DNA of 64,000 nt, taken from positions 3,041,001 to 3,105,000 of the forward strand of contig NZ_CP045644.1 of the NCBI RefSeq assembly GCF_009498455.1, given 5' to 3'. Position 1 is the stretch's first letter, and the number at the start of each line of letters is the position of its first letter. Below are positions 61,041 to 64,000 of this stretch, one piece after another. Under the pieces are notes generated by a model. That model saw only the letters and a program-made list of their open reading frames with translations, was not told the origin of the DNA and did not search any database. This stretch comes from Variovorax paradoxus. GTDB taxonomy: Bacteria; Pseudomonadota; Gammaproteobacteria; Burkholderiales; Burkholderiaceae_C. The position numbers and the translations under genes were made by a program.

Positions 61041-64000
61041 ATGAACAAGTCTTATCGAAGTATCTGGAATGAAGCCTTGGGGGCCTGGGTTGCGGCGTCT
61101 GAATTGACTTCGGCGCGAGGGAAGAAGAGCAAGTCGCGAGTGGCGACTGTGGCTGCTTTGGTGGTGGCGGAGCGGCGGCGGGGTATGGGGTGGGGCGTTG
61201 GCTCAATACGCGCTCAACGGGAGTACGGCAACAGATGAATCGATAGCTATCGGCAGCAGTAACGCCAATGGTGACCGGGCCACTGCGTCGGGCAACGGGG
61301 CTGTTGCGATAGGGCAAAACGCGAAAGCAACCGGTGGCGTTGCCATCGGCGGCAGTGCCAATGCCAATGGCACAGGGGCTGTCGCGATGGGGCAATCTGC
61401 GCTCGCCAACGGCACCCACGCCGTTGCCATCGGGCAGCAGGCCACTGCGGTCAGCGGTGGCGTCGCCCTTGGATACAACGCTCAGGCACCCCAGGACGCG
61501 GCGGTCGCGATCGGATGGGGCGCGAATGCGACCGGGTCGGCCTCGGGCATCGCCATCGGCGATCGTTCCAACGCCACGGGCACCAATGCGATTGCGATCG
61601 GCGGCAATGCTGGCGCGACGGCCACGTCGGCAAACGGCGCCGGCGCCCTTGCGGTGGGTTCTGGCGCGCAGGCTAGCGGGACGGGCGCGGTGGCGTTCGG
61701 CGGTCTGGGCGGTACCGTCGGTGGCTCCCGCGCCACCAACACGTATGCCGTTGCCATCGGCGCTGCGGCCCAGGCGACAGGCTCCGGTGCTGTCGCACTG
61801 GGTGGCGACGCCACCAGTGCCGCAGTCGCGGCCGGCACCAATTCCCTGGCTTTCGGTGCGGGCGCCACAACGAACACAGGTACGTCTGGTGCCGTAGCCA
61901 TGGGCGCCAACGCTCAGGCCACGGCTTCCGACGCGTTCGCCATGGGCACGGGGGCCAAGGCCAACGTTGCCGGCGCGATGGCATTGGGCTTGAACGCGCA
62001 GGCGATTGCGGCCAACGCGGTTGCCATCGGCGCCAATGCGATTGCCAGCACTGCCACTGCGACGTCCAGCGCGACGATCGGCTCGGTGACCTACTCGGGC
62101 TTCGCCGGCACTGCGCCCATTGGCGTGGTCAGCGTGGGCACGGCCGGTGGCGAGCGGCAGATCACCAACGTGGCGGCTGGACGGATCACGGCGACCAGCA
62201 CCGATGCAATCAACGGCAGCCAGTTGTACTCGACGCTGAGCACGACCAACAGCAGCATCGGCAGCCTGTCCACCGGCCTGAGCACCACCAACAGCAGCGT
62301 CAGCAGCCTGTCGACGTCTGCATCGTCGGGCCTGAGTACGGCCACCAGTCGCATCACCAGCCTGTCGACGTCGACGTCGTCCGGGCTGAGCACGGCCACC
62401 AGCGGCATCTCGAGCCTGTCTACGGGCCTGAGCACGACGAACAGCAATGTCAGCAGCCTCTCGACGTCCACGTCGAGCGGGTTGAGCACTGCCAACAGCA
62501 ATGTGAGCAGCCTGTCGACCTCGACGTCGTCGGGGCTGAGCACGACCAACAGCCGCGTCGACAGCCTGTCAACGTCGACGTCGTCCGGACTGAGCACGGC
62601 GACCAGCGGTATCTCAAGCCTGTCCACGAGCCTGAGCACAACGAATAGCAACCTCGGCAGCTTGTCGACGTCTACTTCGTCGGGGCTGAGCACGGCGAGC
62701 AGTCGAATCAACAGCCTGTCGACCTCGACGTCGTCCGGCCTGAGCACGGCGACCAGTGGCATCTCCAGCCTGTCTACGGGCCTGAGCACGACGAACAGCA
62801 ATGTGAGCAGCTTGTCGACCTCGATGTCGTCGGGCCTGAGCACAGCGACCAGTGGCATCTCCAGTCTGTCGACCGGGTTGAGTACCACCAACAGCAACGT
62901 CAGCAGCCTCTCGACCTCGACCTCCTCGGGCCTGAGCACGGCCGCCAGCGGTATTTCCAGTCTTTCGACCTCGACGTCGTCTGGCCTGAGCACGACCAAC
63001 AGTCGTGTCGACAGCCTCTCGACGTCCACGTCTTCTGGTTTGAGCACAGCCACCAGTGGCATCTCCAGCCTGTCGACAGGTTTGAGCACCACGAACAGCA
63101 ACGTCAGCAGCCTGTCGACGTCGACATCGTCCGGCTTGAGCACCGCAACGAGCGGCATCTCCAGCCTGTCCACGGGCCTGAGCACCACGAACAGCAACGT
63201 CAGCAGCCTGTCGACCTCGACGTCGTCGGGCCTCAGTACAGCCACCAGCGGTATCGCGAGCCTGTCCACTGGCCTGAGCACTACCAATAGCAACGTCAGC
63301 AGTCTTTCGACCTCCACCTCGAGCGGTCTGAGCACGGCCACCAGCGGCATCTCCAGCCTGTCCACGGGCCTGAGCACCACGAACAGCAATGTGGGCAGTC
63401 TGTCGACGTCCACGTCGACTGGCCTCAGCACGACCAACAGCCGCATCGACAGCCTGTCGACGTCGACGTCGAGCGGCCTGAGCACCGCCACGAGCGGTCT
63501 CTCGAGCCTGTCCACCGGCCTGAGCACAACGAACAGCAATGTCAGCAGCCTGTCGACTTCCACGTCGTCGGGTTTGAGTACGGCTACCAGCGGCATCTCC
63601 AGCTTGTCGACAGGTCTGAGCACCACGAACAGCAACGTCAGCAGCCTGTCGACCTCGACATCGTCTGGTCTGAGCACGGCGACGAGCAGCATCGACAGTC
63701 TGTCGACGTCCACTTCGAGTGGTCTGAGCACGGCGGCCAGTGGCATCTCGAGCCTGTCTACGGGTCTGAGCACGGCAAACAGCAACGTCAGCAGCCTGTC
63801 GACTTCGACGTCGTCGGGTTTGAGTACGGCTACTAGTGGTATCTCCAGCCTGTCCACCGGCCTGAGCACCACCAACAGCAACGTCGGCAGCCTGTCGACC
63901 TCAACATCGAGCGGCTTGAGTACGACCAACAGCCGCATCGATAGCCTCTCGACGTCGACGTCGTCGGGCCTGAGCACTGCCACGAGCAGCATCGACAGCC
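61041..64000 (+). CDS. Trimeric autotransporter adhesin, partial, frameshifted
   Basis: This is a YadA/Hia-type adhesin that continues past the window end. It starts with an ESPR extended signal (MNKSYRSIWNEALGAW, 61041 onward). In that frame a stop occurs at 61236. The head repeats (AVAIG-, AVAMG-type, about 61201-62090) run in the frame shifted by one base, meeting the signal between about 61164 and 61196. One extra base, possibly in a G-rich tract, would explain this. The head is followed by a neck motif (ERQITNVAAG...STDAINGSQLY, 62143-62229) and a long Ser/Thr repeat stalk from 62239. The membrane anchor is beyond the window. Confidence 0.8.
62239..64000 (+). repeat. Two-module Ser/Thr-rich stalk repeat array
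   Basis: In the head frame this region is made only of two modules: 13 copies of a 14-residue unit (like STATSGISSLSTGL) and 22 copies of an 18-residue unit (like STTNSNVSSLSTSTSSGL), 35 complete modules in total, then a partial one from 63973. Hydrophobic residues sit at 7, 10 and 14 in the first, and 7, 10 and 18 in the second, compatible with a trimeric coiled coil. Ser plus Thr make up 8 of 14 and 12 of 18 residues. Codons vary between copies while residues stay the same. Confidence 0.9.

Noticed and set aside
62091..63992. 633-codon open frame on the minus strand across the stalk repeats
   Set aside because: It is the antisense of the adhesin repeat array; the repeat simply lacks stops in that frame. 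The plus frame has recognisable adhesin domains and the expected coiled-coil pattern.
62239..64000. CRISPR-like tandem repeat
   Set aside because: Repeats have no unique spacers, are in frame and encode a regular protein pattern.

Overview
This 64 kb window is a high-GC chromosomal segment of a betaproteobacterium. It most likely comes from the Burkholderiales, family Comamonadaceae, with a Variovorax-like gene order. The evidence is the uninterrupted core synteny yceD-rpmF-plsX-fabHDG-acpP-fabF, rpoE-rseA-rseB-mucD-lepA-lepB-rnc-era-recO-pdxJ-acpS-nagZ, asd-fimV-truA-trpFBA-accD, LysR-leuCDB, and a TCA cluster sdhCDAB-sdhE-gltA / mdh-tam-CoA lyase-acnB. Genus assignment is inference; no rRNA, tRNA, plasmid or phage marker was seen.

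Layout. 1-4 kb: a Rieske protein and an S49 peptidase on the plus strand, facing a minus-strand maf / RsmI-like methyltransferase / MFS operon. 4-10.5 kb: envelope lipid and fatty-acid synthesis genes, headed by a ribosomal protein gene. 10.5-15.1 kb: the sigma-E envelope-stress module (sigma factor, anti-sigma factor, periplasmic sensor RseB, protease MucD). 15.1-15.6 kb: a gene-free stretch bounded by two strong terminators. 15.6-23.6 kb: translation and RNA-processing genes followed by small cofactor genes and nagZ. 23.5-29.5 kb: a more accessory-looking block with a two-domain glycosyltransferase, a YgjP-type metallopeptidase, an Hsp70-like protein, a tandem-domain glycosyltransferase and a methyltransferase. 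29.5-33.4 kb: lysS, a Lon-N protein, YggT and accD. 33.5-45.7 kb: tryptophan and leucine biosynthesis with truA, fimV and asd. 45.9-58.2 kb: two TCA gene groups on opposite strands flanking a GntR regulator; a perfect 12-bp palindrome lies between the regulator and mdh. 58.2-64 kb: a surface-structure locus.

The most interesting part is the right end. A minus-strand operon (DUF4019 secreted protein, DUF2827 protein, Anp1-like glycosyltransferase) diverges from a large trimeric autotransporter adhesin gene that runs off the window. The adhesin has an ESPR-type signal, a YadA-like head and neck, and a Ser/Thr-rich stalk. The visible stalk is built from 35 complete copies of only two interchangeable modules (14 and 18 residues). 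Its signal sequence and head are in different reading frames, so as given the gene is frameshifted. The layout suggests an adhesin plus a dedicated surface-modification (possibly glycosylation) operon, but that functional link is a hypothesis.

Most of the remaining genes are housekeeping genes whose identity is clear from motifs and gene order. Start codons were adjusted wherever the longest open frame was clearly too long. No CRISPR array, insertion sequence, prophage, tRNA or rRNA gene was recognised.
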